This document shows, in pieces, positions 1 through 11,735 of a stretch of DNA of 64,000 nucleotides (the stretch's first letter is position 1; the number at the start of each line of letters is the position of its first letter). The translations under genes and the position numbers were made by a program. This DNA is from Bettongia penicillata ogilbyi (lineage: Eukaryota; Chordata; Mammalia; Diprotodontia; Potoroidae), in NCBI GenBank assembly GCA_023548195.1, contig JAJHZJ010000061.1, forward strand, positions 6,693,374-6,757,373, read 5' to 3'. Below the pieces are notes generated by a model. That model saw nothing but the letters and a program-made list of their open reading frames with translations. It was not told the DNA's origin and searched no databases.

Positions 1-126
1 TGTCTCAGTTATTTTATATGCACAAGCAAATACACTACATAAAATATTGTGCATAATAAACACACTTTTGGAGCATGTGCTAAGGGAGGAGTGTAGTTAT
101 GGTTAACAAACAAAAGGATTTATCTA

Positions 127-540
127 GTCCTACCTCAATCTCTTATTAGCTGTGTGACCCTAGAAGTCATTTTACCTGCTGTACATCAATTTACTCATCT
201 GTAAAATGAGTGGAGTGATCTTTCATGGTCTCCAAGGAACCTCCCTTAGAGGGGCAGCTAGATGGCATAGTGGATAGAGGGCTGAGTCTGGAGTCAAGAA
301 GACTTCCTGAGTTCAAATCAGCTTCAGACAGTCATTAGCTGTGTGACCCTAGGCAAGTTACTTAAGCCAGTCTCAGTTCTCTCATCTATAAAATGAGATG
401 GAGAAAGAAACGGCAAACCACTCCTGTATCCCTACCAAAGAACACCCTAAATGGGGTCATGAAGAACTGGAGAAGATGTAAATAAATTAACTCAGGGTAC
501 CTCCTGGCTCTAAAACTATGATCCTATGATAAAAATGCTC
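127..540 (+). mobile_element. Ther-2/MIR3-like SINE, split by a later SINE
   Basis: Two pieces (about 127-245 and 505-540) read as one CORE-SINE. The left piece has the typical 'agctgtgtgaccct...ctcatctgtaaaatgag' core. The right piece has the family tail '...ctctaaaactatgatcctatgat'. A Mar-1-like SINE lies between them. The order of insertion is direct from the sequence; the family name is by pattern. Confidence 0.8.
251..494 (+). mobile_element. Mar-1-like SINE (RTE/Bov-B-type tail), nested
   Basis: Starts 'ggggcagctagatgg', has the CORE-like middle and ends with 'aaatggggtcatgaagaactgg', which resembles the 3' end of RTE/Bov-B LINEs, the presumed source of its reverse transcriptase. It is flanked by an imperfect duplication (235-244 and 495-504, 8 of 10 bases equal), so it inserted into the older SINE. 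Confidence 0.88.
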
Positions 541-1262
541 AAATTTAGAAAAAATAAAGCAATGCATCTAAAAATAATGTTAAAAATCAGAATCTCATAG
601 GTCAAATGAGGGACCTGTTGGTCCTTTATCTCATCTCCCAAAAACTTGCCCAATTATTTCTAATATATTCACTCAGCTTCTATTGTTGTGAATTATTAAC
701 ACTTAAGGACAGATTGATTAAACTTACTTTAATAATCCAAGATACTAATTTCAGTAATTTTGTACCTATTAGGATTGAATATAAAATTCACTCTCCTAAT
801 ATGACCCAGTACATTAATGCATACACAAGTATGTCCTGGTATAAACCCTATGTACTTTCTGCATTCTTCCTGCTGCCATGACAACTGCTGTTTAGACTTC
901 GGTTAAAGCCTTCTGTTAAATGTTTTGATGGTAACACTGGGTGAATGGTGTTATACTAAATAAATGGCACTCAATTTGGATACCAAATTCCTTTTATACT
1001 TGTTTAACAATGGTGGAGGACACTTAGCATGCTTTACAAACAACAGTTTCTGTCATAGGCTACGCAATAACAAGGAAGCTAATACTTCTAGACTTCAGTC
1101 AGGGAAATGTCAGCCTCAAGTTTAAAATCTATAGGTCTCTCACCCTTAAGAAATACAGCCCCACCCAACTATATTAAAAGGAAACAGCAAAATGTGATCA
1201 GTAATGAATTTTAGCCAATAACAGTTTTTTTGACCTTGAAGGAGAAAACGCTTCTCTATGCA
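541..1262. other. No recognised feature
   Basis: AT-rich single-copy-looking DNA. The open frame at 606-881 has no recognisable domain and is probably chance. Confidence 0.5.
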
Positions 1263-1272
1263 AATAATAAAT

Positions 1273-1484
1273 TTGTTGTTCAGTCCTGTTTGGGGTTTTC
1301 TTGGCAAAAATACCGATGCAGTTTGTCATTTCCTTCTCTAGCTCATTTTACAGATAAGAAACCTAAGGCAAACAGGGTTAAGTGTCAGACTGCTAGTATC
1401 TAAAGTCAGATTTGAACTCAGGAGGATGTGTCTTCCTGACTCCAGGCCTGGCTCTCTATCCTCTGCACCACCTTGCTACCCCTG
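1273..1484 (-). mobile_element. Mar-1-like SINE with exact target-site duplication
   Basis: Reverse-strand copy: it begins with the tail complement 'ttgttcagtcctgtttgggg' and ends with the complement of the SINE head ('ccaccttgctacccc'). A perfect 10-base direct repeat, aataataaat, flanks it at 1263-1272 and 1485-1494, which fixes the boundaries. Confidence 0.9.
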
Positions 1485-1620
1485 AATAATAAATACATGC
1501 AATCAAATTAAAATACATCTCTTAATGTTCCCAGACATTGTTCTAAGACTCTGAATTGTAAAATAGGTGCCTATCTATATCCCTAGGGCTACCATTACTG
1601 AGGAAATCATGGCCTTGCCT

Positions 1621-1682
1621 TGTTTTTATATATGTGTGTGAATATGTATATATGCGTATGTGTGTATACATATATACATTTC
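1621..1682. repeat. TATG/TGTA-type short tandem repeat
   Basis: Alternating tatgtg/tgtata units, interrupted. Confidence 0.8.
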
Positions 1683-1890
1683 ATTCTAGTGCCTACTCTC
1701 ACAGGTGCTGTGGAGAATACAAAGAGGAACAAGGCATGGTTCTAAATTCTGACTGGTTCGAGTGGTAAGGCCAGGCTTTCTGGAGAGGTTGGGTTGTGCA
1801 TCACAGGGAAAGTAAGAATTAAATAGGCAAAGAGGAGAAAAAGGGCATTCCAAGGCAGGGATATAATGTGAATAAAAATGGAAAGTCAAG
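1683..1890 (-). mobile_element. L2/L3-like LINE fragment, antisense
   Basis: Contains the phrases 'gggcattccaaggcaggg' and 'gtgaataaaaatgg', which resemble the complement of the 3' part of L2/L3 LINEs. Diverged, so the assignment is tentative. Confidence 0.45.
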
Positions 1891-3206
1891 AAAGTGCAAA
1901 AGAAGCAAATACTTCAGGTAAATGGCTTTCTGCCTGCCTCTGATCCATTAAGTACCTAGCCCAGTGATGAGAATTCAAGTAGAGAACATACCAAAAGGCT
2001 ATCTTTATTTAGCAAAACATTCGATGTCTTTAGCATTACTAGATGTATTCCAAGGAACTCCTCATACCAGCACTGAATAAAATGCCCAGAATAGTAAGAA
2101 GCACAAAACAAAAACAAGAACAGTCTTTGCTATTAAAAGTCACCTTTAATTATAGCCATTTTCTGCTGAGTCTAAAGAAGTTGGAGCATTTGTAGCAGGC
2201 ACGTCAGCCCCAGATTTCAGGATGACTTGGCAACCCTTTGCCATCGAACTATTCTCAAGTATAACCAACTCTGTGACAAGGGCAAAATTCTAGTTCTCAT
2301 GTATCCAAAAGAAAACTATAAAGGGTTGTCAACTCTGTTTTCTTCAGATGAATGAGCTCTCAAGAGTTACTGGCATAGCTTTAAGTTAGGAATCCTGCTC
2401 TGTGCTTTACTTTCTCTTGTTCCAAATAAATCAACAAGACAGTCAATTTCCTCATGGAGATTTGACCTGACCTTCCTTATGGGAAAAATCTTGTTTGCAA
2501 TTCGCAATTTACAAACTTCTTTGTATTATGACCATGAGGCAACTGACTAAATGGTAAATCTATCCCTACTTGTAATTTTTTCCTATGAGAGAGTTGTGGA
2601 CCAGGAAGGAGTCATGTTGGACTTTTTCTCCAAATACTAAATTCCTTTCAGGAACATAACATTTTGACTTTTAATTTGTTAACTGCCCTTCTACCTTCAC
2701 AGTTGGGTAACCCAGAGTTCCTTAAAAATATTTTAGAAGCATGGCTGGTAAAATCTGAAATGAAGACAATCCATTTCCATCCTCTTTTAATGTCTATTTT
2801 AAGCTTCAAAAAGACAAAAGAGCCCACAACTACTTTCATTTCTTCAGTTATTTGTAAAGGTGAATTTCTCAAGTATTTTGTACTATGGAACTCATACTGA
2901 ATTTATTTGACTCAAAAAGCAGTAAGAGGAGGAAGCTACAAAACCAGAAAATGTTCACAAAGCAGACACTTAACTGAAATGCGTTAGCCTGATGTAAATA
3001 ATTAAGCTAGCACATATATCTAAGTCCTGGATCCCTGCTAGTCTGATAGTTTATAAAAAAGAGCTAAAATTCCAAAATCACACCTGGATTTTAGAACTAC
3101 AGAAGTTGCACCATGAAGGGCAATGGATCAAGTACTTACTTCAAATGATATTAATATTTAAAAGAAAAAACTAATCTACACACTATTCCTATTAAGATCA
3201 CACAAT
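1891..3206. other. No recognised feature
   Basis: Repeat-poor AT-rich DNA. The overlapping opposite-strand frames at 2648-2900 show no domain and no support as exons. Confidence 0.5.
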
Positions 3207-3455
3207 AATAAAAATACCATAATAGCATTTATGGTTTGCAAGCACTTATATAAACATTATCTCATTTGATTCTCACAACAACCCTGGGAGAAAGATGCTA
3301 ATGTTAACATCCCCATTTCACAGAGGAAGAAACTGAGTCAGTGGTCACATGATTTGCGCAGAGTCACGCAGTTAGTAAGGGTCTGTAACTAGATCTGAAT
3401 TCAAGTCTTCTTGACACTAGGTCCAACTTTATCCATTGTTCCACCTAACTGTCTG
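3207..3455 (-). mobile_element. MIR-like SINE, antisense
   Basis: Complement of a nearly full MIR: 'attatctcatttgattctcacaac', then 'cccatttcacagaggaagaaactga', then 'gagtcacgcagttagtaagg'. Old and diverged. Confidence 0.85.
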
Positions 3456-3772
3456 CAAAATTATGAAAGATATGTTTCTTCAGGATTTCAAAATTAATGG
3501 CAAATAGGACATTTTGGAAAAAAGGATGCTTACATGTAAGGATTGAACATTTAAATAAATGACCATTGGAGGGAAAATATTTTACCTTTGTGAATGGTTA
3601 TTTCTTAGTAAGACGAAATGAACAGAATTTTCAAATTAACTATGGTAACAAAATCATAAAATCTTAGAGTTTGAAGTAACAGTGCTGCAACTCCTACCTG
3701 AAGGAAGAATGCCACCTATAGCATTCCTAACAGCTGTCTATCTGACCTTGACCAAAAGATCTCAAGGAATGG

Positions 3773-3912
3773 TGGCAATAAGAGCTGCCCACTTACATAG
3801 CACACAGTAAGGTTTGCAACGTGCTTTAGACACACTAGTTCATATGCTTTTCACAAGAGCCCCAGGAAATAAATGCTATTGTAGTCCCCATTTTACAGAT
3901 GAGGAAACTGCT
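3773..3912 (-). mobile_element. MIR-like SINE fragment, antisense
   Basis: Ends with the diagnostic 'tccccattttacagatgaggaaactg' block; the 5' half of the SINE is missing. Confidence 0.8.
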
Positions 3913-4079
3913 TCTTGCTTGTACCTAGAGACTCAGTTGTGAACTCGTCTGTCTAACATTTTGTCCCTATGCATGAGTCGATTATGCCTATGCTTTAATT
4001 TGATGATACCCATAACTTTTGTCAGTTTTATCACATCTTCACTCAAGTCTTGGACTATACTCTGACTTTGGGTGTAAAA

Positions 4080-4178
4080 TATTGTGTACATACACATGTA
4101 TAATATACATGTATATACACACGTGTGTATAGGCATACACATGTGTCTACATATATGGGTATATGTATGTATGTATAT
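4080..4178. repeat. TA/CA/TG-rich short tandem repeat
   Basis: Mixed acatgtat and tgtatatg units. The reverse-strand open frame across it is low-complexity and not a gene. Confidence 0.8.
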
Positions 4179-4584
4179 ATTCTTCACTGACTTGGTTGCA
4201 CTGCCTATCCTAAGACAGAGGCACCAACAGATCTTGTTCCAAACCTTATAAACAAGATAAGAAGGCAGTTAAGTTCTCTACTTTCTTCTATAAAACTATA
4301 AGAGGTGAGTCTACCCAGATACCAGAGTTTCTTGAGCAATTCCATTAATATTCACAAAATCTATGTTAGTGCCAAAGTTGGATTACCAATTATGAGGTCC
4401 TGGAATGGCACCACAACTCCAGTGTTGCAATATAACTTTATGCAGTTACATGGAGGAAGAACAATAACAAGGATGGCATACTTAAGCATCATCTGTTGAA
4501 ATAACTGAAGTAAAATACTGCTGTCCCCATGTTTTTGTTAATTTGTATTTCTCTAGTCAGATTATTTTGATGCTGACCAATGAA

Positions 4585-4667
4585 TATATACATATATTAT
4601 ATGTGTGTGTATATATATCTATATCTATCTATCTATGTATCTATGTATCTATCTATCTATCTATAGG
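4585..4667. repeat. TATC/TA tetranucleotide microsatellite
   Basis: A run of atat and gtgt followed by tatc/tgta tetranucleotides. Open frames through it are low-complexity shadows. Confidence 0.88.
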
Positions 4668-5329
4668 CTTAGACTTGTTTTGTTTGGCACTAGAAGACAA
4701 AGTAGGACTGAAGAGAAGTTACATGGAAGCAGATTTCAGCTCAATATAAGGCAGTCTTTATTAAAATTTTTACCAAATTGGGTTAGGTAGTCTTAGGAAG
4801 TGAATTTCTCATTCCTGGGGGTCTTTGAGCAGAGAGTATTGAGGATGCTACAGAAAGAATTCATGAGGTACCTTCCACCTGTTATAAAATAAATTCTATG
4901 AGATTTTATGCAACAAATTTAAATTTTACTTTCTCATTTTGCCCATTCATTTGAATGGTTTTTCACTCGAAGAGTGTGTGCAACATTATTACAGGTGTTA
5001 AATATTGGTTTACTGTGTTAAAGAACATCACAATTATATTTTATTATAGTCAATACCCTAGTGAAGAGGACACTGAAACCAAATTCAGGTCCTGATTTAC
5101 AAAGCTTGTTCTGAAATCATTTGCTGATATGATTGACATATCTCTGTTCAATTTAACTCAAGAACCACTTGGTTCTAGCCCAGGCTGAAAACAGAACAGA
5201 TCAAAGCTTCAGTGCTTCACAGCAGGGGGACTGAGTTTATGAGGGACTGCTGCATACCTAGCCTGAGCAAGATAGAACCAGTTCCCCACAAAATAAAGCG
5301 GGGAAGAAGAAAGAAAAACTCTTAGCATG
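4668..5329. other. No recognised feature
   Basis: AT-rich unique-looking sequence. Confidence 0.45.
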
Positions 5330-5543
5330 GACAGGATGTAGGGTCAGTGGAAGTGAGTTTGAATCCCAACCCTCATCATGTCTTAACTTAGAGCTTACTG
5401 CAATGCCTGATGCATAATAAATGGCACTTATCTTGAGCAAGTCACAACTTCTCTGGCCTCTCTTTTCTCATATATAAAATATAAAAATGTAGGTCGGTTA
5501 GATATTTTAAGGACGTTATAACTCTAAAATTCTGTGATGGTTT
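5330..5543 (+). mobile_element. Ther-2/MIR3-like SINE
   Basis: Diverged copy with 'agtttgaatcccaaccc', 'gagcaagtcacaacttctctgg' and the tail-like 'actctaaaattctgtgatgg'. Confidence 0.7.
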
Positions 5544-5619
5544 GTCCTGATATACCTAGCTAGACTCGAATTCTCCTTTCTCAGCTTTCAGTTACTTTAG
5601 CAGCATTGAGTACTTCTAA

Positions 5620-5865
5620 GGAGACAGCTGGGTGGTACAGTGGGTAGAGTACCATACCTAAAGTCAGGAAGGCTCATCTTCCTAAGTTCAAATCTGGCCC
5701 CAGAGACTTACTAGCTGAGTGACCCTGGGCAAGTCACTTAACCCTGTTTATTTCAGTTTCCTCATCTGTAAAATGAACTGGAGAAGGAAATGGCAAACCA
5801 TACCAGTATCTTTGCCAAGAAATCACCAAATGGGGTCACAAAGTGTCAGATACAATTGAACAACA
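5620..5865 (+). mobile_element. Mar-1-like SINE
   Basis: Full-length copy from 'agacagctgggtggtacagtg' to the RTE-like tail 'aaatggggtcacaaagtgtc'. Direct repeat acttctaa at 5612-5619 and 5866-5873 marks the insertion site. Confidence 0.9.
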
Positions 5866-5877
5866 ACTTCTAAACAC

Positions 5878-6048
5878 TTAGAATGATAGAATCATAAATA
5901 CAGAGCTAGAAGGGATCTCAGGGGGCCATATTGTCTAACCCCCTTCACTTTACAATAAGAAAATTGAAGCCCAGGGAATCTAAGTAAGGGATGTTAAATG
6001 ATTTGCCTAATGTCAGACATGTAGTAAATGTGGTAGGATTTGAATCCA
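5878..6048 (-). mobile_element. Ther-2/MIR3-like SINE, antisense
   Basis: 'agaatcataaatacagagc' followed by 'agggatctcaggggg' and 'ggatttgaatcc', the complement of the family tail and core. Confidence 0.8.
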
Positions 6049-6885
6049 CTATAATCTAATTTGTATTATAGTTATTTACATAACATTTTCATCTTCCCCA
6101 TTAGATTATACCCGCCCTAAGTGCAGAGGTTGTATCATTCTAACAGAAACAGGCAGGAGTTATTTTCTTCTTAAACATTTGGTACTTGGTCTACTATTTT
6201 ATATCCCCCACCTCCAATAAATCCTCCCCCCACACACAATGATGATTGTAATATTTATATTATGATGAAATCACGAGACTATTGAAATAAGTCTGCATGT
6301 GTCCTAGTGACAAAAGAAAGGAAGTGAAATGTGTTGTGTATAAATAGATTTAGGGAAACAGAGAAAGGAATAGTTTACCAATAGACACAGTATCTTTTAT
6401 AGGCTATTTTTAAAGGTGATAGAACAACTTGAAGGTTTTTCTGTAACTGGGAATAATATTCTATTTTATCCAGAGCATTAAAGTTTTTCTATAGTTCTCT
6501 ATCAATCTTGATTGTTTCCAAAAGGAAATCATCATTGCCAGTTTCAATTTATGTGGCATTTTATGACTCAGAAACATGAAACAAAGCTAATTTGGGGAAT
6601 GTAAAATAAAAGAGAATGGCAGAATTGAGTGCATATTCACTAACTTTAAATGGTCAAAGTATAAGATATTGATGGTTTAATTTACTGTGATAATCCCTTT
6701 TTCAAATAAAGAGAAATCAGTTTCAGGCAATAAGAAATTTTATTTGCTTTTGCAAAACAACTCAAATGATCTTAAGTAAAAATAAACATAAACAAGTTTG
6801 TAAACTGTTTAAAGGCAATTGTTCTGATAAAAGAAACTCTTCAGAGAAAAGAGATGGAACTTTTGTCACTAAAAAGTCTGAAACT
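6049..6885. other. No recognised feature
   Basis: Repeat-poor AT-rich sequence with no clear motif. Confidence 0.45.
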
Positions 6886-7280
6886 TGTGGTCTACACCTG
6901 CTACTCTCATTTCCCTATTACTTTCAACTCTTTTAATCTCCAACAAACAAAGGTTGCTGCCCTTACTCACCACTCTACTAAAACAAAGCCTTTCAAAATT
7001 TATCAATGACCTCAAATCCAATGGATTTTTCTAAAAACTCATACTCAATACTCTAAATTCTCATGATCCCTTGATTTCTTTGTAGTATTTAACAACATTG
7101 ACCATCTCATCTTTTTCCTAAAACTACTCTGCCTTCTGGGATGCTACATCAATTTCATTTTCCTCTTTCCATCTTGTTCCAGTGCTCTTCCTTTTCTTCC
7201 CATGCCCTAAGTTTGGAGTTTCTCCCAGTCCTCAGATCTTTATTCCTTTCCACATTCTTTCCTTTAAATTCATGATTCTT
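6886..7280 (+). pseudogene. Decayed CR1-clade (L2/L3) reverse transcriptase fragment
   Basis: Translation around 7080-7250 resembles the L2/L3 RT palm in order: 'FNNIDHLIFFLKLLCLLG' corresponds to the 'FDTVDH..LL..L..LG' stretch, then a decayed 'GV.Q.SVLGP'-like block. It has stops and frameshifts, so it is a dead fossil. It probably belongs to the same element as the 7860-8480 piece. Clade is fairly sure, L2 versus L3 is not. Confidence 0.6.
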
Positions 7281-7859
7281 TTTTTTACTTCATATATTCA
7301 TTATCTTATATTAAAAAAAAATTTGCTCCCATGTAAATGTCATCTTTATAATAGTCTCTGAAATCTAGACCAATAATTCCATCATATAGAGGCAGATGAT
7401 TGTATAGCCTAACATGTTCTCACTCAGGTCTTTTACACATTTTAAGTCTTCTTAAAGTCACAGGTCACATACATTCTCTTACATAGACTTGACTAATACA
7501 CACAGAGACACACACGCATTTGCATAGATGTGTACATATTTGTCTGTTTTTATTCCAGTCATTTCCCTATAACACCCTTCCCTGGCACTGGGCTTTTCCT
7601 TTTAACAAATAAAAATATTTAAACAAAACTCACCAACCATATTTGACTGTAAGTATCACATTCCACATCTGTAACCTCTTTAGTCAGAAGAGGAAGACAG
7701 GCTCTTCAGGGCAAAGATTCAGTACAATTCATCAGTCATTTTCATGAATTTAGTGACTATTTCTATGCAAATGCATCTGAGTCCTGACTTGCGCTCCATT
7801 TACATACAAGTCTTTTGTATTTGGCTGCTTTGCCAATCCTTCTAAATGCCCTCTTTCTT

Positions 7860-8480
7860 TTGGTAGTAGCATTGTCCAAATTAGGTTTGAAATCTTGGGA
7901 ACCATTTCATTTATAGCTGTCCCTATCCCATATGCACTGATTGAATCTGTTGATTCTAATTTCTTTCAAATCATCTTTTCCTTTCTAATCTACAGCCATC
8001 TCACACATTTGGACCTTTATCACTTCATATCTGGATTATTGTGACATCCTCCTAACTGGTTTGCCTGCTTCCAGTCTCTCTCTGTTCCAATCCATTTTAC
8101 GCAACATTGACAGACTAATCTTCCTTAAACACCACTTTCATCATGTTATTCCCTCGATCAAAAGGCTTCAGCGAATCCCCATTGCCTGAGATAAAATCCA
8201 AAATCCTTAGCCTGGTATTTAACATCCTCCACAATCTGACTGCAGCCCTCTCCTCCAAGATTAGTTCCCACTATTTTCCCTCTATCTTCATCAGTCAGAC
8301 TTTTCTACTCATTGTCTTATCAACACACCATGCACATTCCTATCTCAGCTGTATTTATTCATTTTATTTTTCTCTGCCTATCTAAAACCTAGCCATCCTT
8401 CAAGATCCAGCTCACCTCACTTCTTCCATACTCTCAATGATCTTTCTCTTCTGTGAAGTCACAGTCACATTTAGAAAGGC
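7860..8480 (+). mobile_element. L3/L2-like LINE 3' region
   Basis: Recognisable line of phrases: 'tggattattgtgacatcctcc', 'aatccattttacgcaacatt', 'cagcgaatccccattgcctg', 'ataaaatccaaaatccttag', 'ttcaagatccagctcacctc'. These match the conserved 3' coding/UTR part of L3-type CR1 LINEs in sense. The open frame at 8143-8385 lies inside it and is not a gene. Confidence 0.8.
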
Positions 8481-8744
8481 ATTGCCAAAACATTTCTTGT
8501 ATTGTCTTGAATTAAAAAAACAAACAAAACTTTTCATCCATAGGTAATGCGTGTCCTTAAGTAAACTTGAGGTAGGCATCACCCTAAGATTTATATATAA
8601 TACTTAGTATCCAACTCAAGTTTCCAATAGAGCATAAGTACACAGTAGACACTCAATTATTAATTTTGTTGGATGAACATAAAACAGACTTTACTTTTTA
8701 AATAAACAACATCTATAAAGACAATAAACCTATAATGACAAAAA

Positions 8745-8932
8745 AGTGAAGGAACATTAAACAGATAATCAGGAGAGCTGACTGGGGTCCAGGTTCTTCT
8801 ATTGGCTCTGTGGTGCTGGTCAAGTTATTTTGCTTTTCTGGGCCCCAGTGTCTGCAACTGTAAAGGTAGAGGGTTGAATTATATGACCTCTAAGCTCCTT
8901 CCAATTTGAAAATTTGACAATTATATGTGTCT
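8745..8932 (+). mobile_element. Ther-2/MIR3-like SINE
   Basis: 'gtcaagttattttgcttttc' core and 'ttgaattatatgacctctaagctccttccaattt', the family's typical 3' part. Confidence 0.8.
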
Positions 8933-9733
8933 AAATAATGCATATGAAGACATGTCAGTCCTTTCTCCACTAACTTCTTATTTCCTATGCTTCTTTATTA
9001 TCTTGAAGGGATTCAGTTCCCTCAAGCTAAACCAGCTGACCACAAACTCTGGTCAGTGCTACTAAGTTGGAAAGACTTCTAATACGAAGCTAGTAAGGGT
9101 GAATATGTCCTTCTTTTGAGGACAAACAGGGAATTCCTCTGACAACAGGAGCTCTTGAAACAATTTGCTTAGGTATAAAAGCTGAGTGAGATCAGATCTG
9201 TGGCATGTATAGTTACATGGATATAATAAAAGATCCTTGAAGTACCATTGCATGCAAGTACTGATAAAGTTTCTAAGGATCTTCAGGCAAATAGAAATTA
9301 TTTCAGCTCCTTAATACCTACATGATCAACTTCTTATAACTTTAGGATCACTAAATATTTTTTAATCATAAACTTGTTATTCAAAAAATGAAAGTAAACC
9401 ACAGAGCATCCCAAAATTTCAAATGCAGTTATGTGTTCCCAAACATGAAACATCCTCCAAGATGCTTTCACTGCTTCATCATAACCTTTGCCCTCAGCCT
9501 TCTCATAATCTTCTGTTTTACAACTCAGTAATGCACTCATGCAGTTCCTGTATTTTATTTATTCCTATTTGTGTCTACTTCTGCTAGACCATTAAACTCC
9601 ATGTGATTTCATCTACAGCTGTACTTCTTTCAAATCTAAGCATAATTCTGAAACAAGAGTTAATACATGAAAGACTTATGACCTTAAGAGTTTTAGGCAT
9701 TGTATGCATCTAGATAAATTCTATCTCTACTTT
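8933..9733. other. No recognised feature
   Basis: AT-rich. Opposite-strand frames at 9062-9253 and 9334-9540 have no domain. Confidence 0.45.
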
Positions 9734-9747
9734 AAAAAATGCCAGAT

Positions 9748-10410
9748 GGGGGGGAGGAGCCAAGATGGCAGAGTAGAAAGACTCACGTATGCTAGCTCAG
9801 AACCCACAGCCCATATATTTCCTGCCAAAAGAGGTCTCCACAAATTCTGGAGCACTGCAAGGCGCGCAGAAACACAGTGGAAAAGATTTCCATTCCAGAG
9901 AGCCCTGGAGAGCCGTCCCCAGGGGTCCGTCGCGCTCTGGACAGCGGAGTCCACCCCTATGCGCCCTGACCGCGGGGCCCCAGAGGAGCAGATCCGCGCA
10001 GGCTTCAGGGACGGAATCTCCGGCAGCCGGGAAGGTCCCTCTGCACACAGACGCTACAGGTCAGTGAGAGAGACGTCTGGGCTGGCCGAGAGGGGAGCGG
10101 GATGTCTCTGTGACTTGGGCCCCCTTGGGAGGCAGCGGCAGTAGCAGAGGCGGTGGCGGCGGCCCAGGACTCCCGGAGCAGCAGGCAGGAGCTCAGGGCC
10201 ATTACCAAAGGTATCTGCATAAACCCCCTGAGGGAACTGAGCCTGGGGGGCGGCCCTGCCCCCACCTGAGCACCAGAACTTAACCTCACATTGAATAGCA
10301 GCCACTCCCGCCGCGGAAAGCCCATTTGAATCTCAGACCCCAAGCACTAGCTGGGCGGATCTAGGCAGGGGTGGACAGGAATCTCAGAACTCAAGTAACT
10401 GGCTGGGAAA
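9748..10410 (+). promoter_or_regulatory. HAL1 copy 1 5' UTR/internal promoter, CpG-rich
   Basis: About 660 bases before ORF1. Near the start, aagatggc (9762-9769) matches the YY1 core found at the same place in human L1. Between about 9855 and 10320 I count by eye roughly two to three dozen CpGs, far denser than anywhere else in the window. L1 5' UTRs are internal promoters; activity of this copy is inferred only. Long open frames on both strands here reflect high GC content. Confidence 0.8.
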
Positions 10411-11508
10411 ATGCCTAGAAAAGGGAAGAAAATTAGACTATAGAAAGCTACTTTGATGGGGTACAGATGTTCCCGCCTTTCAATTCTGATGACAAGGAAA
10501 AATTCTTACCATCAGGGAAAGATGTGGAGGTCAGGGCCTCTGTATCCCAGACATCCCAGGTGGATGTCCGGTGGCCTCAGGCCATGGAAAAGCTCAAAAA
10601 GGATTTTGAAAATCAAGTCAGACAGGTGGAGGAAAAACTGGGAAGAGAAATGAGAGAGATGCAAGAAAAGTATGAAACACGGGTCAATACCCTGGTAAAG
10701 GAGACCCAGAAAAATGCTGAAGAAAATAACACCTTGAAAAATAGGCTCACTCAATTGGCAAAAGAGGTTCAAAAAGCCAATGAGGAGAAGAATGCTTTCA
10801 AAAGCAAAATTAACCAAATGGAAAAAGAGATTCAAAAGCTCACTGAATTTAATAGTTCTCTCAAAATTAGAATGGAACAGATGGAGTCTAATGACTTTCT
10901 GAGAAACCAAGAAATCACCAAACAAAACCAAAAGAATGAAAAAATGGAAGAGAATGTGAAATATCTCATGGGAAAAAAACTGCCCTGGAAAACAGATCCA
11001 GGAGAGACAATTTAAAAATTATGGGACTACCTGAAAGCCATGATTAAAAAAAGAGCCTACACATCATCTTTCATGAAATTATCAAGGAAAACTGCCCTGA
11101 GATTCTAGAACCAGAGGGCAAAATAAATATTGAAGGAATCCATCAATCACCGCCTGAAAGAGATCCAAAAAGAGAAACTCCTAGGAACATTGTGGCCAAA
11201 TTCCAGAATTCCCAGGTCAAGGAGAAAGTATTGCAAGCAGCTAGAAAGAAACAATTTCAGTATTGTGGAATACAATCAGGATAACACAAGATCTATCAGC
11301 TTCTACATTAAGGGATCGAAGGGCATGGAATAGAATATTCCAGAAGTCAAAGGAACTAGGACTCAAACCAAGAATCACCTACCCAGCAAAGCTGAGTATA
11401 ACACTTCAGGGGAAAATATGGTCTTTCAATGAAACAGAGGACTTTCCAGCATTCTTGATGAAAAGACCAGAGCTGAAAAGAAAATTTGACTTTCAAACAC
11501 AAGAATGA
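10411..11508 (+). pseudogene. HAL1 ORF1 (L1 ORF1p-like), frameshifted, copy 1
   Basis: ORF1p is an RNA-binding trimer that coats the element RNA. The start ATG gives MPRKGKK and soon stops, so there is an early frameshift. From 10467 to about 10970 a long frame shows heptad coiled coil (FENQVRQVEEKLGREMREM and onward). After LMGKK the frame breaks; the RRM/C-terminal part continues in other frames, ending in PRITYPAKLSITLQGKIWSF and RKFDFQTQE at 11508, which matches the L1 ORF1p C-terminal domain. At least two or three frameshifts make it non-functional. Confidence 0.9.
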
Positions 11509-11644
11509 GAAGAAGCATGAAAAAGTAAACAGCAAAGGGAAGTCATAAGGAACTTACCAAAGGTGAGCTGTTTACATTCCTACATGGAAAGACAATATTT
11601 GTAACTCTTAAAACGTTTCAGTATCTGGGTAGTTGGTGGGACCA

Positions 11645-11735
11645 CACACAGACGTACACAGACACACACACACATGTACACGTGCACACGCACACACACA
11701 TATACACATGCATGCATATACAGAGACAGAGAGCA
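11645..11735. repeat. CA-rich microsatellite inside HAL1 copy 1
   Basis: Impure CA/CATA repeat after 'ggtgggaccacacac'. HAL1 copy 2 has one at the equivalent site, so it was inherited from the element. Confidence 0.9.

Noticed and set aside
9704..10144. 146-residue open frame at the HAL1 start
   Set aside because: Covers the non-coding GC-rich 5' UTR; frames are open on both strands because of composition.
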